Below, piece after piece: positions 47,094 through 56,733 of a DNA stretch of 64,000 nt. How positions within the stretch are numbered: position 1 is the first letter of the stretch; every line of letters starts with the position of its first letter. The DNA comes from Chloroflexus sp. MS-G. Its GTDB lineage: Bacteria > Chloroflexota > Chloroflexia > Chloroflexales > Chloroflexaceae. The notes beneath the pieces were generated by a model. The model was not told where the DNA came from. It worked only from the letters and a program-made list of their open reading frames with translations, and searched no databases. The translations under genes were made by a program, and so were the position numbers. Where the stretch lies: the NCBI RefSeq assembly GCF_000735195.1, contig NZ_JPIM01000007.1, forward strand, positions 1 to 64,000. Reading direction: 5' to 3'.

Positions 47094-48446
47094 ATGCTAC
47101 AGGCTGTACTTCGTGCTATTCAGTTGCCAGATCTACGGCGCCGCATCCTCTTCACCTTGGGGATGTTGTTTCTGTTTCGCCTGATCGCGCACATCCCGGT
47201 ACCAAATGTTAATCCGGCGACGCTCAATCAGTTGCGACAGGCACTGGCTACGAATCAACTGGCACAGTTGCTGAATATCTTTGCCGGTGGGGCGTTAGAA
47301 AATTTTTCGGTTGCGGCAATGGGGGTCTATCCGTATATCACGGCCCAAATTATTATGCAGTTGCTGCAACCGTTGATCCCGGCACTTCAGGAATTGCAAA
47401 AAGAGGGTGAGCAGGGACGCCTGCGTCTAAATCGCTATCAGTTGTGGCTGACGATTCCACTTGCTTATTTGCAGGCCTACGGTCAGACGCTGACACTCGA
47501 ACGGTCGATCAATCCGAACAACGATCCAGCATTATCGTTATTCCGCACGCCATTTGACCTGGGCGCAAATTTCCTGCCTACGTTCACCGTGCTGACCACG
47601 ATGGTCGCCGGTACAATGCTGTTGATCTGGCTCGGCGAACAAATCAACGAGCGCGGGATCGGCAATGGTATCTCGATCATCATCTTTGGTGGAATTGTCT
47701 CACGTCTGCCAAGATTGATCATTCAAGGTTTCCAGATCAGTCAGGCTGGTGACTTCAGCACCATTCTTGGCCTGATCGGCTTTATTGCAATTGCCATCCT
47801 GACAATTGTTGGTATCGTGCTGGTACAAGAAGGACAGCGTCGTATTCGTGTTCAGTATGCCCGCCGAGTTCGTGGCAATAAAGTGTACGGTGGTCAGAGC
47901 AGCTTTATCCCGCTCAAGGTGAACTCTGCCGGGATGATCCCTCTGATCTTCGCCCAAAGCATCATCATCTTCCCCGGCATTGTAGCATCGTGGTTCTACC
48001 GTCCCGGTGCGGAAGGAATTGGCAATGCCATTGCTGGTTTCTTTTACAACACCTTTAATCCGACGGGTCAGGGTGGTGGTATTGTCTATATGACTCTGCT
48101 CTTCCTGTTGACGGTTGGCTTTACCTACTTCTACACTGTTGTGATCTTTACGCAACAGGACCTGGCAGAAAATCTGCAACGGAATGGTGGTTTTATTCCT
48201 GGTATTCGGCCCGGGAAGAAAACGGAAGAGTACCTGATGAAAGTACTGAATCGCATCACTCTGGCAGGTGCACTCTTCCTGGGGTTGATCGCTGTCCTAC
48301 CGTTTATCACGCAGTCGATTACCGGTGTACAAATCGGTCTGGGGAGTACTGCGCTTTTGATTGTGGTCGGTGTGGCTGTCGATACCATGCGTCAACTTGA
48401 AGCGCAGTTGATCATGCGAGACTACGAGGGATTTCTGAGCCGCTGA
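47094..48446 (+). CDS. secY: Protein translocase channel SecY
   Basis: 450 residues with ten membrane helices. 'AMGVYPYITAQIIMQLL' and 'GIGNGISIIIFGGIVSRLP' are the plug and lateral-gate blocks; 'GFIPGIRPGKKTEEYL' is a cytoplasmic loop near helix 8/9 that contacts SecA and ribosomes. ATG 47094 follows AGGAAG; an upstream in-frame stretch from 47040 runs through the hairpin. SecY forms the SecYEG channel in the inner membrane. Confidence 0.97.
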   Translation: MLQAVLRAIQLPDLRRRILFTLGMLFLFRLIAHIPVPNVNPATLNQLRQALATNQLAQLLNIFAGGALENFSVAAMGVYPYITAQIIMQLLQPLIPALQELQKEGEQGRLRLNRYQLWLTIPLAYLQAYGQTLTLERSINPNNDPALSLFRTPFDLGANFLPTFTVLTTMVAGTMLLIWLGEQINERGIGNGISIIIFGGIVSRLPRLIIQGFQISQAGDFSTILGLIGFIAIAILTIVGIVLVQEGQRRIRVQYARRVRGNKVYGGQSSFIPLKVNSAGMIPLIFAQSIIIFPGIVASWFYRPGAEGIGNAIAGFFYNTFNPTGQGGGIVYMTLLFLLTVGFTYFYTVVIFTQQDLAENLQRNGGFIPGIRPGKKTEEYLMKVLNRITLAGALFLGLIAVLPFITQSITGVQIGLGSTALLIVVGVAVDTMRQLEAQLIMRDYEGFLSR

Positions 48447-48591
48447 TCGCTGCACACAAACGAAAAAAGTGTAGTACAATGGGAATTGTTGCTCGCCGGC
48501 GTACCGGTTGGGCAGCGTCTTTGTGAGACAGGCAGATGGTCTACCGTGCATACGATCATGTACGGTTTTGAAGTTGAGCGAGCGCCGAGTC

Positions 48592-49260
48592 ATGACCAAT
48601 GTAATCTTACTAGGACCGCCGGGCGCCGGCAAAGGAACGCAGGCCAAGACCCTCGCCGACCGCACAGGGTTGACCCATGTTGCGAGTGGTGATCTCTTTC
48701 GTGCCGCGCTGCGCGAAGGAACGGAACTGGGGATGCTGGCTAAGTCCTATATGGATCGGGGGGAGTTGGTACCCGATGAAGTCGTGATTCGCATGATCCT
48801 CGAACGCATTCGCCAACCCGATTGTGCAGCGGGGGTCATCTTCGATGGGTTTCCCCGAACCCGGGAACAGGCGCGAGCCCTGGAAGAGGCGCTCGCCGTT
48901 CATAACTCACGGATCGATGCCGTCCTCTTCCTGGCCGTACCACAAGATGTGCTGCTGCGCCGAATTGCCGGTCGGCAGACGTGCCGCACCTGTGGCGCGA
49001 TTTTCAACATTTACTATTTCCCGTCACACCGACCGGGTGTCTGTGACGCCTGCGGCGGCAGACTCTATCAGCGAAGCGACGACTCGATTGAAACGGCGCA
49101 GCACCGATTGGATGTCTATTTTGCCCAAACGATGCCGTTGATCGAATACTATCAGCGGCAGGGCATTCTCCATGAGATCGATGGCCAACGCGAGATCGCG
49201 CTCGTGACAGAGGCAATGTTGAAGGCGCTGAGTCCATATTTGGCTCCGGCGCAGCCGTAG
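48592..49260 (+). CDS. adk: Adenylate kinase (zinc-containing lid)
   Basis: 222 residues. P-loop 'LGPPGAGKGTQAK' at 7-19; 'FDGFPRTREQA' is the NMP-binding segment. The lid contains CxxC...CxxC ('CRTCGAIFNI' and 'CDACGG'), the zinc-binding type. It catalyses ATP + AMP = 2 ADP. ATG 48592 was chosen by homology; the ribosome site is weak. A TACAAT upstream (about 48474-48479) with a poor -35 may give it its own promoter. map, which normally follows, is missing. Confidence 0.95.
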   Translation: MTNVILLGPPGAGKGTQAKTLADRTGLTHVASGDLFRAALREGTELGMLAKSYMDRGELVPDEVVIRMILERIRQPDCAAGVIFDGFPRTREQARALEEALAVHNSRIDAVLFLAVPQDVLLRRIAGRQTCRTCGAIFNIYYFPSHRPGVCDACGGRLYQRSDDSIETAQHRLDVYFAQTMPLIEYYQRQGILHEIDGQREIALVTEAMLKALSPYLAPAQP

Positions 49261-49272
49261 GTTAGGAGGGGT

Positions 49273-49494
49273 ATGTCAAAAAAGAAAGATGTCATCGAGA
49301 TGGAAGGTACCATCACGGAACCATTACCAAATGCAATGTTCCGGGTGCAGCTCGATAACGGGCACGAAGTACTGGCTCACATCTCGGGCAAGATGCGTAT
49401 GAATTACATTCGCATCTTAAAAGGTGACCGGGTTCTGGTTGAATTGTCGCCGTATGACCTGACCCGGGGGCGGATTACGTATCGATATAAGTAG
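49273..49494 (+). CDS. infA: Translation initiation factor IF-1
   Basis: 73 residues, an S1/OB-fold: '[20 protein letters not shown]', '[20 protein letters not shown]', '[20 protein letters not shown]'. GGAGG lies before the ATG. It occupies the A site during initiation. Confidence 0.97.
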   Translation: MSKKKDVIEMEGTITEPLPNAMFRVQLDNGHEVLAHISGKMRMNYIRILKGDRVLVELSPYDLTRGRITYRYK

Positions 49495-49510
49495 GGGGCG
49501 CGACGCAGCA

Positions 49511-49528
49511 CGGCGGCGTCCGCCGCCG
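49511..49528 (+). promoter_or_regulatory. Short GC hairpin before rpmJ
   Basis: CGGCGGC (49511-49517) pairs with GCCGCCG (49522-49528) with a four-base loop, directly before the AAGGAGG ribosome site of rpmJ. Confidence 0.45.
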
Positions 49529-49541
49529 CAAGGAGGCTGAA

Positions 49542-49658
49542 ATGAAAGTGCGAGCGTCGGTAAAGCCGCGCTGCGAATATTGCAAGGTGATTAAGCGCAA
49601 GGGCGTGATTCGGGTGATCTGCTCGCGCACACCAAAGCATAAACAGCGGCAAGGCTAA
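49542..49658 (+). CDS. rpmJ: 50S ribosomal protein L36
   Basis: 38 residues beginning '[20 protein letters not shown]' and ending KHKQRQG. The zinc ligands are Cys11, Cys14, Cys27 and His33, so this is the zinc-containing (C+) type. AAGGAGG is six bases before the ATG. Its place between infA and rpsM is the canonical one. Confidence 0.96.
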   Translation: MKVRASVKPRCEYCKVIKRKGVIRVICSRTPKHKQRQG

Positions 49659-49754
49659 CAACAGGTAACGAGTATCTGTTATCAGGGACAAGCGATCTGT
49701 TCTCGCCAGCCTTGTCGGAGCTGGCCGAGTACATCAGGAGCGAAGAGGACTGGC

Positions 49755-50138
49755 ATGGCACGTATCGCCGGGGTTGATATTCCCCGCAACAAGAAGATCG
49801 AAATTGCGATCACTTACATCTATGGTATTGGTCGCTCAAACGGCATGGACATTCTGCGTAAAGCGAATGTAAACCCCGAACGCCGGGTGCGTGACCTGAC
49901 CGAAGAAGAGATAGGCCGTATTCGCGAGATTATTGACCGCGAGTATCGGGTTGAAGGTGATTTGCGCCGTGAGGTGCAGTTGAACATTAAGCGCTTGATG
50001 GATATCGGCTGTTATCGTGGGCTCCGTCATCGCCGTGGTATGCCGGTGCGTGGGCAACGTACCCGTACCAATGCGCGTACCCGGCGTGGCCGTCGCGGTC
50101 AGGCGATCGGTATCAAGAAGAAGGCCGTAAAGAAGTAG
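49755..50138 (+). CDS. rpsM: 30S ribosomal protein S13
   Basis: 127 residues: '[20 protein letters not shown]', '[20 protein letters not shown]' and a basic tail with '[14 protein letters not shown]'. S13 forms bridges to the 50S subunit and contacts P-site tRNA. A GGAGCGAAGAGGA region precedes the ATG. Confidence 0.97.
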   Translation: MARIAGVDIPRNKKIEIAITYIYGIGRSNGMDILRKANVNPERRVRDLTEEEIGRIREIIDREYRVEGDLRREVQLNIKRLMDIGCYRGLRHRRGMPVRGQRTRTNARTRRGRRGQAIGIKKKAVKK

Positions 50139-50157
50139 TTGTAATAAGGAGTGAGGC

Positions 50158-50568
50158 ATGCCCGCTAAGGGAAAAACGACCACTACGACACGCCAACGCG
50201 GCAAACGCCGTGAGCGTAAGAACGTGCCACGGGGTCAGGCCCATATCCAGAGCACGTTCAACAATACGATTGTAACTATTACCGATCCCCAGGGCGCTGT
50301 CGTCTGCTGGTCAAGTGCTGGTCAGAGTGGATTTAAGGGATCACGGAAGAGCACACCCTACGCTGCTCAAGTGGCAGCAGAAAATGCTGCTCGGAAGGCA
50401 ATGGAAAACGGTATGCGCTCGGTTGAGGTCTTTGTTAAAGGACCTGGCGCCGGCCGTGAGGCTGCTATTCGCGCTTTGCAGGCTGCTGGTTTGCAGATTA
50501 CTGCCATTACCGACGTAACACCGATTCCACATAATGGTTGCCGACCGCCAAAACGTCGGCGTGTGTAG
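50158..50568 (+). CDS. rpsK: 30S ribosomal protein S11
   Basis: 136 residues: '[20 protein letters not shown]', '[19 protein letters not shown]', '[18 protein letters not shown]'. The N-terminus has a Thr/Arg/Lys-rich extension. S11 helps shape the mRNA exit region. Confidence 0.97.
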   Translation: MPAKGKTTTTTRQRGKRRERKNVPRGQAHIQSTFNNTIVTITDPQGAVVCWSSAGQSGFKGSRKSTPYAAQVAAENAARKAMENGMRSVEVFVKGPGAGREAAIRALQAAGLQITAITDVTPIPHNGCRPPKRRRV

Positions 50569-50621
50569 GAGCGTGTGCGGTTTCATCGTTGGTGTGGTTG
50601 AATGATACAACTGAATGTACG

Positions 50622-50725
50622 CTGTGAGACGACCACAATTGGAACCGGAGGGATTATTCCCGGACGCCCGTTGTGGTAGTGTGTCTGCTCAATTGCAGCA
50701 CCGGCGCCCATCTCACAGTTTGAGA
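50622..50725 (+). promoter_or_regulatory. Structured rpsD leader, candidate S4 autoregulatory site
   Basis: The 217-base rpsK-rpsD gap contains nested stems: CTGTGAG (50622-50628) with CTCACAG (50712-50718) outside, and ACCACAA (50632-50638) with TTGTGGT (50671-50677) inside. TCTCA/TGAGA (50711-50715 with 50721-50725) is an alternative to the outer stem, which would allow switching. S4 is the known repressor of the alpha operon in other bacteria; binding here is inference. Confidence 0.55.
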
Positions 50726-50785
50726 TAGAAGCGCAGTCACTGGCTGCTCGGATGAATATATTCTGAATAAAGGATTAGTAAGACT

Positions 50786-51406
50786 ATGGCGCGATATATA
50801 GGACCAGTCGGCAAAGTTAGCCGACGCCTCGGTATCGGAATCACCGAAAAAGGTCAACGTATTCTGAATAAGCGGCCAGATCCGCCTGGACAGCACGGTG
50901 CCGCCGCTCGTCGTCGGCAATTGTCCGACTACGGTATGCAGTTGCGTGAAAAGCAGAAGGCAAAATTCATCTACGGCGTGCTCGAACGCCAGTTTCGTCG
51001 ACTGTTTGAGCAGGCGTCACGTCGTAGTGGCGTAACTGGCGAGTATTTGTTGAGCTTGCTTGAGCGCCGACTTGATAATGTGGTGTATCGTCTTGGATTT
51101 GCCACAACCCGCGCTCAGGCTCGCCAGTTGGTCAGCCATGGGCATATTGTTGTTGATGGTCGCAAAACAAACATCCCGTCGTATACGGTGAAGGTTGGGC
51201 AGGTTATTGCCGTTCGTCCACAAAGTCGGAGCCGTACTTACTTTAAGAATCTCGTCGATAGCGGTGTTTTGAACAAACATCGTGCGCCCGAATGGCTGCG
51301 GCTCAATCCTGCCGATCTTTCGGGTACCGTCGTTGCTTTACCACGCCGTGAAGATGCTGAGGCCGGAATTAACGAGCAGTTGATCGTTGAGTTCTATAGC
51401 CGGTAA
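50786..51406 (+). CDS. rpsD: 30S ribosomal protein S4
   Basis: 206 residues: '[17 protein letters not shown]', '[20 protein letters not shown]' and the S4 RNA-binding domain '[20 protein letters not shown]' with '[20 protein letters not shown]'. It is an early 16S rRNA binder. The zinc cysteines seen in some S4 proteins are absent. It is preceded by the only large leader of the alpha block. Confidence 0.97.
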   Translation: MARYIGPVGKVSRRLGIGITEKGQRILNKRPDPPGQHGAAARRRQLSDYGMQLREKQKAKFIYGVLERQFRRLFEQASRRSGVTGEYLLSLLERRLDNVVYRLGFATTRAQARQLVSHGHIVVDGRKTNIPSYTVKVGQVIAVRPQSRSRTYFKNLVDSGVLNKHRAPEWLRLNPADLSGTVVALPRREDAEAGINEQLIVEFYSR

Positions 51407-51452
51407 TGATTACTCTCGTCTGTAAGACGGAGAAAAGAAATGGGAGGTAGCA

Positions 51453-52412
51453 GTGCTCGATATTGCACAACCAAAGATTGAGGTTGTTGAAGCAACCGAT
51501 ACCTTTGGACGCTTTAAAATCGAGCCGCTCGATCCGGGCTATGGACACACGCTCGGTAATGCGCTTCGGCGCGTGCTGCTTACGGCCATTCCCGGATCGG
51601 CGATCACCCACGTGCGCATCGCTGGTGTTTATCAGGAGACCGACACTATCCCCGGTGTGACCGAGGATGTCGTCGAGATTATCTTAAACCTGAAAGGCAT
51701 CCATTTGCGTGGTCGCCACGAGGGAACAGTACAGGCAATGATCCGAAAACAGGGACCGGCTGTAGTGACGGCTGCCGATCTGGTGTTGCCAGAAGGTCTG
51801 TCGGTCGTTGATCCCGATCACTATATTTGCACCCTTGAGCATGATCAGGCACACATCGAGGTGATCGCAACGATTGAACAAGGTCGCGGCTACCTATCGG
51901 CCGATCAGCGAGGCATCTTGCCGCTCGGTGAGTTTCCGATTGATGCTATCTTTACGCCGGTGCCGCGTGTCAATTATGTGGTGGAAAATACCCGTATTGG
52001 GCAAGCCACCGACTATGATCGCCTGATTCTCGAGGTCTGGACCAACGGAACCGTGCGACCACAAGATGCTCTCGATTACGCGGCCCGAGTCCTGGTACAC
52101 TACAATACTACTATCGCGAATTTTAATCGCCTAGCTGCTGAACCGGCAACGCAACCGGAGACCAATGGGCTGGAGATTCCAGCACATATCTACGATCTGT
52201 CAATTGAGACCCTTGATCTCTCGACCCGCACATACAACTGCTTGAAACGGGCGGAGATTACCAAGATCGGTCAAGTGTTGCAAATGGACGAGAAGGCGTT
52301 GTTGTCGGTACGGAATCTCGGCCAAAAGTCGATGGAAGAGATTCGTGATAAATTGATTGAACGAGGTTATATTCCGCGCATAGTGCCAAAAAACGGGGCA
52401 GCGCGTTCATAA
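51453..52412 (+). CDS. rpoA: RNA polymerase alpha subunit
   Basis: 319 residues from a GTG start, with GGGAGG upstream. The N-terminal dimerisation domain includes 'GYGHTLGNALRRVLLTAIPG'. The C-terminal domain 'LDLSTRTYNCLKRAEITKIG' and 'LGQKSMEEIRDKLIERGY' binds UP elements and activators. Complete length. Confidence 0.98.
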   Translation: MLDIAQPKIEVVEATDTFGRFKIEPLDPGYGHTLGNALRRVLLTAIPGSAITHVRIAGVYQETDTIPGVTEDVVEIILNLKGIHLRGRHEGTVQAMIRKQGPAVVTAADLVLPEGLSVVDPDHYICTLEHDQAHIEVIATIEQGRGYLSADQRGILPLGEFPIDAIFTPVPRVNYVVENTRIGQATDYDRLILEVWTNGTVRPQDALDYAARVLVHYNTTIANFNRLAAEPATQPETNGLEIPAHIYDLSIETLDLSTRTYNCLKRAEITKIGQVLQMDEKALLSVRNLGQKSMEEIRDKLIERGYIPRIVPKNGAARS

Positions 52413-52422
52413 GGATACGACC

Positions 52423-52773
52423 ATGCGACATCGACATGCCGGAAAATTACTGGGGCGGTCGTATGAGCACCGTAAGGCGCTCTACCGCAATCTGATGATT
52501 GCCCTGATTGAACACAAGAAGATTAAGACGACGCTGGCTAAGGCACGTGCCGTTCAGCCTGAAGTAGAAGCGCTGATTTCGATTGCGCGCGAGGATACAC
52601 CCCATGCGCGACGGATGGCGCTCTCGAAGTTGGCCAGTAAAGATGCAATGCGGAAGCTGTTTGCCTTTGCCCCAACCACCTACGGCGGACGTAACGGTGG
52701 CTACACGCGCATTACCAAGCTGGGGCCGCGACGGGGTGATGGGGCCGAGATGGCCTTGATCGAGTTGGTCTGA
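52423..52773 (+). CDS. rplQ: 50S ribosomal protein L17
   Basis: 116 residues: '[20 protein letters not shown]' and '[19 protein letters not shown]'. Its TGA shares one base with the truA ATG. L17 lies at the tunnel exit. Confidence 0.97.
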   Translation: MRHRHAGKLLGRSYEHRKALYRNLMIALIEHKKIKTTLAKARAVQPEVEALISIAREDTPHARRMALSKLASKDAMRKLFAFAPTTYGGRNGGYTRITKLGPRRGDGAEMALIELV

Positions 52774-53609
52774 TGCGCACGATTGTGCTACTGTTGGCCT
52801 ACGATGGCACCGACTTTGCCGGGTCGCAGTGGCAGACCGATATTCGTACCGTCCAGGGTGCTCTGGAATCGGCGTGGGAAGCATTAACCCAGGAACGGCG
52901 TCGGATTGTGCTGGCCGGCCGAACCGACGCCGGGGTTCATGCTAGTGGTCAGGTTGCTCATGTGCAGACGACCACCCGTCATGATCTGCAAACGATCTGG
53001 CGCGGATTGAATGCTCATCTGCCGGTTGATCTGACGGTACAGAATGTCGGTGACGCAACTGAAGATTTTCACGCTCGCTTTAGTGCGATCCAGCGTGAAT
53101 ATCGCTATCTTATCGATTGTGCGCCAGCGCCATTGCCACAACTTCGCCATCAAGCCCTGCATGTAGCAGGAACCCTTGATGTACCGGCAATGACCGCAGC
53201 GCTCAAGTTGCTGGAGGGAACGCACGACTTCGCTGCCTTTACAACGGCAGCACCGGCCCAACGTTCGACCGTTCGTACAATATATTGGACCCGAATCGGT
53301 GAGTATGAATGGTTCGAGCGGCGTTTACTGGCTATCGAAGTTGCAGCTAACGCTTTTCTCCAGCATATGGTACGGATGATCGTCGGTACACTCTTACAGG
53401 TTGGTCGTAACCGAATGACGGTCGATCAGTTCGGTGAAGTGCTCATGAGTCGTGACCGGCGGCTGGCCGGTCCAACTGCACCGGCTCATGGCTTGACCTT
53501 AACGGCTGTACGCTATCCACCCGGCCTCATCCGCTGGGTAGAGACATCGAAACGGCAAAATGGCTCGACGAAGATTGCCCAATCTTCGTCCTACGTACAC
53601 GAGGAATAG
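52773..53609 (+). CDS. truA: tRNA pseudouridine(38-40) synthase
   Basis: 278 residues. The catalytic aspartate is Asp52 in '[18 protein letters not shown]'. '[16 protein letters not shown]' and '[19 protein letters not shown]' are the other family blocks. It converts uridines 38-40 of the tRNA anticodon arm. Position between rplQ and rplM is the same as in Firmicutes. Starts by overlapping rplQ. Confidence 0.95.
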   Translation: MRTIVLLLAYDGTDFAGSQWQTDIRTVQGALESAWEALTQERRRIVLAGRTDAGVHASGQVAHVQTTTRHDLQTIWRGLNAHLPVDLTVQNVGDATEDFHARFSAIQREYRYLIDCAPAPLPQLRHQALHVAGTLDVPAMTAALKLLEGTHDFAAFTTAAPAQRSTVRTIYWTRIGEYEWFERRLLAIEVAANAFLQHMVRMIVGTLLQVGRNRMTVDQFGEVLMSRDRRLAGPTAPAHGLTLTAVRYPPGLIRWVETSKRQNGSTKIAQSSSYVHEE

Positions 53610-53614
53610 GTGCT

Positions 53615-54046
53615 GTGAAGACCTATCATCAAAAACCATCAGAAGTGCAGCGCGACTGGTATGTCATCGATGCGAGTGGTAAGGTGCTCGGTCGACTGGC
53701 AACGCAGATTAGTACTCTGCTGCGCGGGAAACACAAACCAACGTTCACACCATCAGTTGATGGTGGAGATTTTGTGATCGTGGTGAATGCCGAGAAAATT
53801 GTCTTGACCGGACGGAAACCCGATCAGAAAATCTACTATCGCCATACTGGTTATCCGGGTGGTCTTAAAGCGACACCTTACAAGATGATGCTGGCAAAGC
53901 ATCCTGATCGGATTTTACGCCTGGCGGTGAAGCGGATGTTACCCAAAAACCGCATGGGTCGCCGATTGTTGAGCAAGCTGCGCATTTACGCTGGGCCAAA
54001 CCACCCGCACGCGGCGCAGCAGCCAAAGCCTTATATTCCGCGCTAA
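53615..54046 (+). CDS. rplM: 50S ribosomal protein L13
   Basis: 143 residues from a GTG start, with GAGGAA upstream inside the truA end. '[20 protein letters not shown]', '[20 protein letters not shown]', '[20 protein letters not shown]'. An early 50S assembly protein. Confidence 0.97.
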   Translation: MKTYHQKPSEVQRDWYVIDASGKVLGRLATQISTLLRGKHKPTFTPSVDGGDFVIVVNAEKIVLTGRKPDQKIYYRHTGYPGGLKATPYKMMLAKHPDRILRLAVKRMLPKNRMGRRLLSKLRIYAGPNHPHAAQQPKPYIPR

Positions 54047-54133
54047 AACAGTGTGTAGCAAGCGGGAGATATTGCGGTCCGTGTGCAGACAGTCAAGAGC
54101 ACCCCAGTGGTGCCAAGGTGGTGAGGAGAAGGA

Positions 54134-54532
54134 ATGGAAGCTAAGCGCTATTATCAAGGCACTGGCCGTCGCAAGACTGCGGTGGCGCGGGTTCGCCTCT
54201 TCCCCGGAAATGGGGAATTTATCGTCAATGGGAAGAAGCCGGAGGATTACTTCGGTCGTCGTGATCTATACCAGTATAACCTCCGTTTACCGCTGGTATT
54301 GACAAACCATCTCAACACGTTTAATGTGTTGGTAAAGGTCAAGGGTGGGGGAATTTCCAGCCAGGTCGGTGCTGTTCGTCACGGTATTGCCCGGGCACTG
54401 TTAGACTACGACAGCACCTTGCGTCCGACGCTCAAGCAAGCCGGGCTGCTCACCCGCGATCCACGTGCCAAAGAGCGCAAGAAAGTTGGTCTCAAGCGAG
54501 CACGCAAGGCACCACAGTACACAAAGCGCTAA
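54134..54532 (+). CDS. rpsI: 30S ribosomal protein S9
   Basis: 132 residues: 'YYQGTGRRKTAVARVRLFPG' and the C-terminal 'RDPRAKERKKVGLKRARKAP' with final 'QYTKR' whose Lys-Arg touches P-site tRNA. GAGGAGAAGG precedes the ATG. Confidence 0.97.
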   Translation: MEAKRYYQGTGRRKTAVARVRLFPGNGEFIVNGKKPEDYFGRRDLYQYNLRLPLVLTNHLNTFNVLVKVKGGGISSQVGAVRHGIARALLDYDSTLRPTLKQAGLLTRDPRAKERKKVGLKRARKAPQYTKR

Positions 54533-54563
54533 TCCGATTGGGGTACGGCAATGGTGCAGTGGG

Positions 54564-54591
54564 GCAGACGGTCGTATCACAGACCGTCTGC
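54564..54591 (+). terminator. Hairpin after rpsI
   Basis: GCAGACGGTC (54564-54573) pairs perfectly with GACCGTCTGC (54582-54591), ten GC-rich pairs with an eight-base loop, without a U-tract. It lies 32 bases after rpsI and 29 bases before rsmD and may end or attenuate the ribosomal operon. Confidence 0.6.
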
Positions 54592-54619
54592 TGTGCGTTA
54601 TAACGATGGCAACAGAGTC

Positions 54620-55198
54620 ATGCGAGTTATTACCGGAAAAGCTAAGGGACACCGTTTGAAAGCACCGAAAGGCCTCGGTACTCGTCCGATGCTTGATCGG
54701 GTGAAAGAAGCCCTCTTTTCGGTGCTCGAGGGGTACGGTCCAATCCGCGGTGCAGTCCTTGATCTCTACGCCGGTACCGGATCACTCGGTATTGAGTGTC
54801 TGTCGCGTGGTGCTGATAGTGCTGATTTTGTTGAGCGAAATGCGCATGTCTGTTCCATCATTGCTGAAAATTTGCGCCATACCCACTTCGAACAGCAGGC
54901 ACATATCTATCACATGCCGGTGGATCGATTCTTGCACCGTCAACGCGGTATCGGACGCTATGATATAATCATCATGGATCCACCTTATGCTGACCCGACG
55001 ATCGAGATGACGATGCAGCTTGTGGCAAAAAGCGGTGTGGGAAAGGAAGGTAGTCTCTTGATTGTCGGTCATTCACCACGAGTAGAACTGGCCGATGATT
55101 ATCCAGGGCTGCACCGAATCAAGTTTCGGCGTCTAGGAGACTCGTGCTTCTCGATTTATGAACTGACAGCAATAACGACGCCAGAATCCGATCAGTAA
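54620..55198 (+). CDS. rsmD: 16S rRNA (guanine-966-N2)-methyltransferase RsmD
   Basis: 192 residues from ATG 54620 ('MRVITGKAKGHRLKAPKG', the family's usual beginning); the frame upstream overlaps the hairpin. SAM motif 'VLDLYAGTGSLGIECLSRGA', 'FVERN' acidic end of strand 2 and catalytic 'IIIMDPPYADP'. It methylates G966 of 16S rRNA. Followed by coaD after three bases, as in many bacteria. Confidence 0.93.
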   Translation: MRVITGKAKGHRLKAPKGLGTRPMLDRVKEALFSVLEGYGPIRGAVLDLYAGTGSLGIECLSRGADSADFVERNAHVCSIIAENLRHTHFEQQAHIYHMPVDRFLHRQRGIGRYDIIIMDPPYADPTIEMTMQLVAKSGVGKEGSLLIVGHSPRVELADDYPGLHRIKFRRLGDSCFSIYELTAITTPESDQ

Positions 55199-55201
55199 GC
55201 T

Positions 55202-55687
55202 ATGCGCATCGCAATCTACCCCGGCAGTTTCGATCCAGTTACATACGCTCATCTTGACATTGCCCGTCGTGCAACGCGGATTTTTGACCGTGTTATTATG
55301 GCAGTGTTTGATCGTCCACAGAAAAAACTGCTCTTTTCGACTGCTGAACGACTCCATCTGTTGCGCGTTGCAACGGCCGATCTCGAACGGGTAGAGGCAA
55401 TGAGCTATGAAACACTAACAGTTGATTTTGCCCGGCAGGTAGGTGCGTGCGCGATTGTGCGTGGCCTTCGTGCTGCGAGTGACTTCGAGGCGGAGTTTCA
55501 AATGGCGCAGGTGAATCAGGCCATCGATCCAGGCATCGAGGTGGTGGTGCTGATGGCCGGTCGGCAATTTGCCCATATCAGTTCAACGGCGGTACGCGAA
55601 ATGGCCAGCCTTGGACGCGACCCGGTGGAATTTGCACCGCCGGTCGTTGTAGCGGCCTTACGCGACAAGTTCGCACAGAGGGGGTGA
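55202..55687 (+). CDS. coaD: Phosphopantetheine adenylyltransferase
   Basis: 161 residues. It makes dephospho-CoA from 4'-phosphopantetheine and ATP. The nucleotidyl-transferase signature '[19 protein letters not shown]' has Ala where (T/H)xGH normally has Gly, but the catalytic His is kept. The second block '[16 protein letters not shown]' is standard. Ends overlapping the next gene (GTGA). Confidence 0.94.
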   Translation: MRIAIYPGSFDPVTYAHLDIARRATRIFDRVIMAVFDRPQKKLLFSTAERLHLLRVATADLERVEAMSYETLTVDFARQVGACAIVRGLRAASDFEAEFQMAQVNQAIDPGIEVVVLMAGRQFAHISSTAVREMASLGRDPVEFAPPVVVAALRDKFAQRG

Positions 55688-56118
55688 TCATCATCGAACT
55701 GGATGATTTGATTGATGAACTGGAAGAGGTGATTGCTGCCGGCTTCCGGCTGCCCCTCAGCGGTGGACGAACCTTAGTCGATGAAGGTCGTATCCTCGAA
55801 ATCATCGATCAGATGCGCACGGTTATTCCTGAAGAGATCCGACGAGCCAGACGAATCATTGCTGAACAAGAACAGTTGCTGGCTACTGCTCAGGCCCGTG
55901 TGCAGGAGGTATTGAGCGAACGCGGGTTGCTGGCCGCCGTCGAAGCCGAGCGAGAGCGCCTGTTGCAACAGGCCGAACATGAAGCTGCCGAAATCCGCGC
56001 TGGTGCCGATGCGTATGCCCGGCAGGTGCTTGAAGAACTCGATGAACGGCTGAGTAAACTGTTGAGTAGTGTGCGTAATGGCTTACACGCGCTGGAAGAA
56101 CGCCGAACAAGTGCTTGA
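55684..56118 (+). CDS. SepIVA-like DivIVA-type coiled-coil protein
   Basis: 144 residues, mostly predicted coiled coil: a short N-terminal '[21 protein letters not shown]' segment, then '[20 protein letters not shown]' and '[20 protein letters not shown]'. In mycobacteria the gene after coaD encodes SepIVA, a DivIVA-domain septation factor, followed by yceD; the same order and protein shape are seen here. A role in cell division or growth is inference. The GTG start overlaps the coaD stop and AGAGGG is directly adjacent, so the exact start is uncertain. Confidence 0.7.
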   Translation: MIIIELDDLIDELEEVIAAGFRLPLSGGRTLVDEGRILEIIDQMRTVIPEEIRRARRIIAEQEQLLATAQARVQEVLSERGLLAAVEAERERLLQQAEHEAAEIRAGADAYARQVLEELDERLSKLLSSVRNGLHALEERRTSA

Positions 56119-56144
56119 CAATCTTCCGCTCTCTCGCCTATAAT
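56115..56144 (+). promoter_or_regulatory. Strong sigma70 promoter of yceD-rpmF-fab cluster
   Basis: Perfect consensus TTGACA (56115-56120) and TATAAT (56139-56144) with an 18-base spacer. The -35 box overlaps the stop codon of the preceding coiled-coil gene. Predicted start near 56151. Confidence 0.88.
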
Positions 56145-56187
56145 TTGGCGCTTGTGGCGGAACCACGGCGCGCCACAGGTGATTGCT

Positions 56188-56721
56188 ATGACTGCATTAC
56201 GATTCAATCTCGCGCAATTGTTACGCGAAGAGATAGGCGCACGACGCGATATTTCTTTTAGCGAAGCGGCTTTGCCACTCGATGAGGAGTTGACGCTACG
56301 GAATATTTCTGGTCGTGTGCGTCTGACCCGTACTGCGGCAGGGGTCTATGCCCAGGTAACGGTGCATGGTGTCGTGACATTGACCTGTGTCCGTTCGCTC
56401 GAATTATTTGATTATGAGCTTGACCTCGATTTCAGTGATCAGTTCTACGCCGTCGTTGATGTTGTCAATGGTCACCGATTACCGCAACCCGTTGAGGATG
56501 ATCCATTTATGCTCGACGAGTTGCATCATATTGATATTGGGGAAGCGATCCGTAGCTACGCGCTGATCAATCTGCCGATGAATCCAATTGCGCCGGCATA
56601 TCGTGATCAACCGGTCAACTATACGGTTGCATCGGAGGGGATTGAAGATGACGATACGCTGGTTGATGATCGCTTCGCCGCTTTACGTGAATGGGCTGAA
56701 CGACAACGTAACCAAAATTAA
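56188..56721 (+). CDS. yceD: DUF177 / YceD family protein
   Basis: 177 residues from ATG 56188. YceD/DUF177 proteins precede rpmF in most bacteria and are thought to assist 23S rRNA processing or L32 incorporation. The block 'VTLTCVRSLELFDYELDLDF' is the family core; the usual CxxC is reduced to a single Cys (CVRS). 'HIDIGEAIRSYALINLPMNP' is also characteristic. Driven by the strong promoter just upstream. Confidence 0.88.
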   Translation: MTALRFNLAQLLREEIGARRDISFSEAALPLDEELTLRNISGRVRLTRTAAGVYAQVTVHGVVTLTCVRSLELFDYELDLDFSDQFYAVVDVVNGHRLPQPVEDDPFMLDELHHIDIGEAIRSYALINLPMNPIAPAYRDQPVNYTVASEGIEDDDTLVDDRFAALREWAERQRNQN

Positions 56722-56733
56722 GGAGTAACAATC

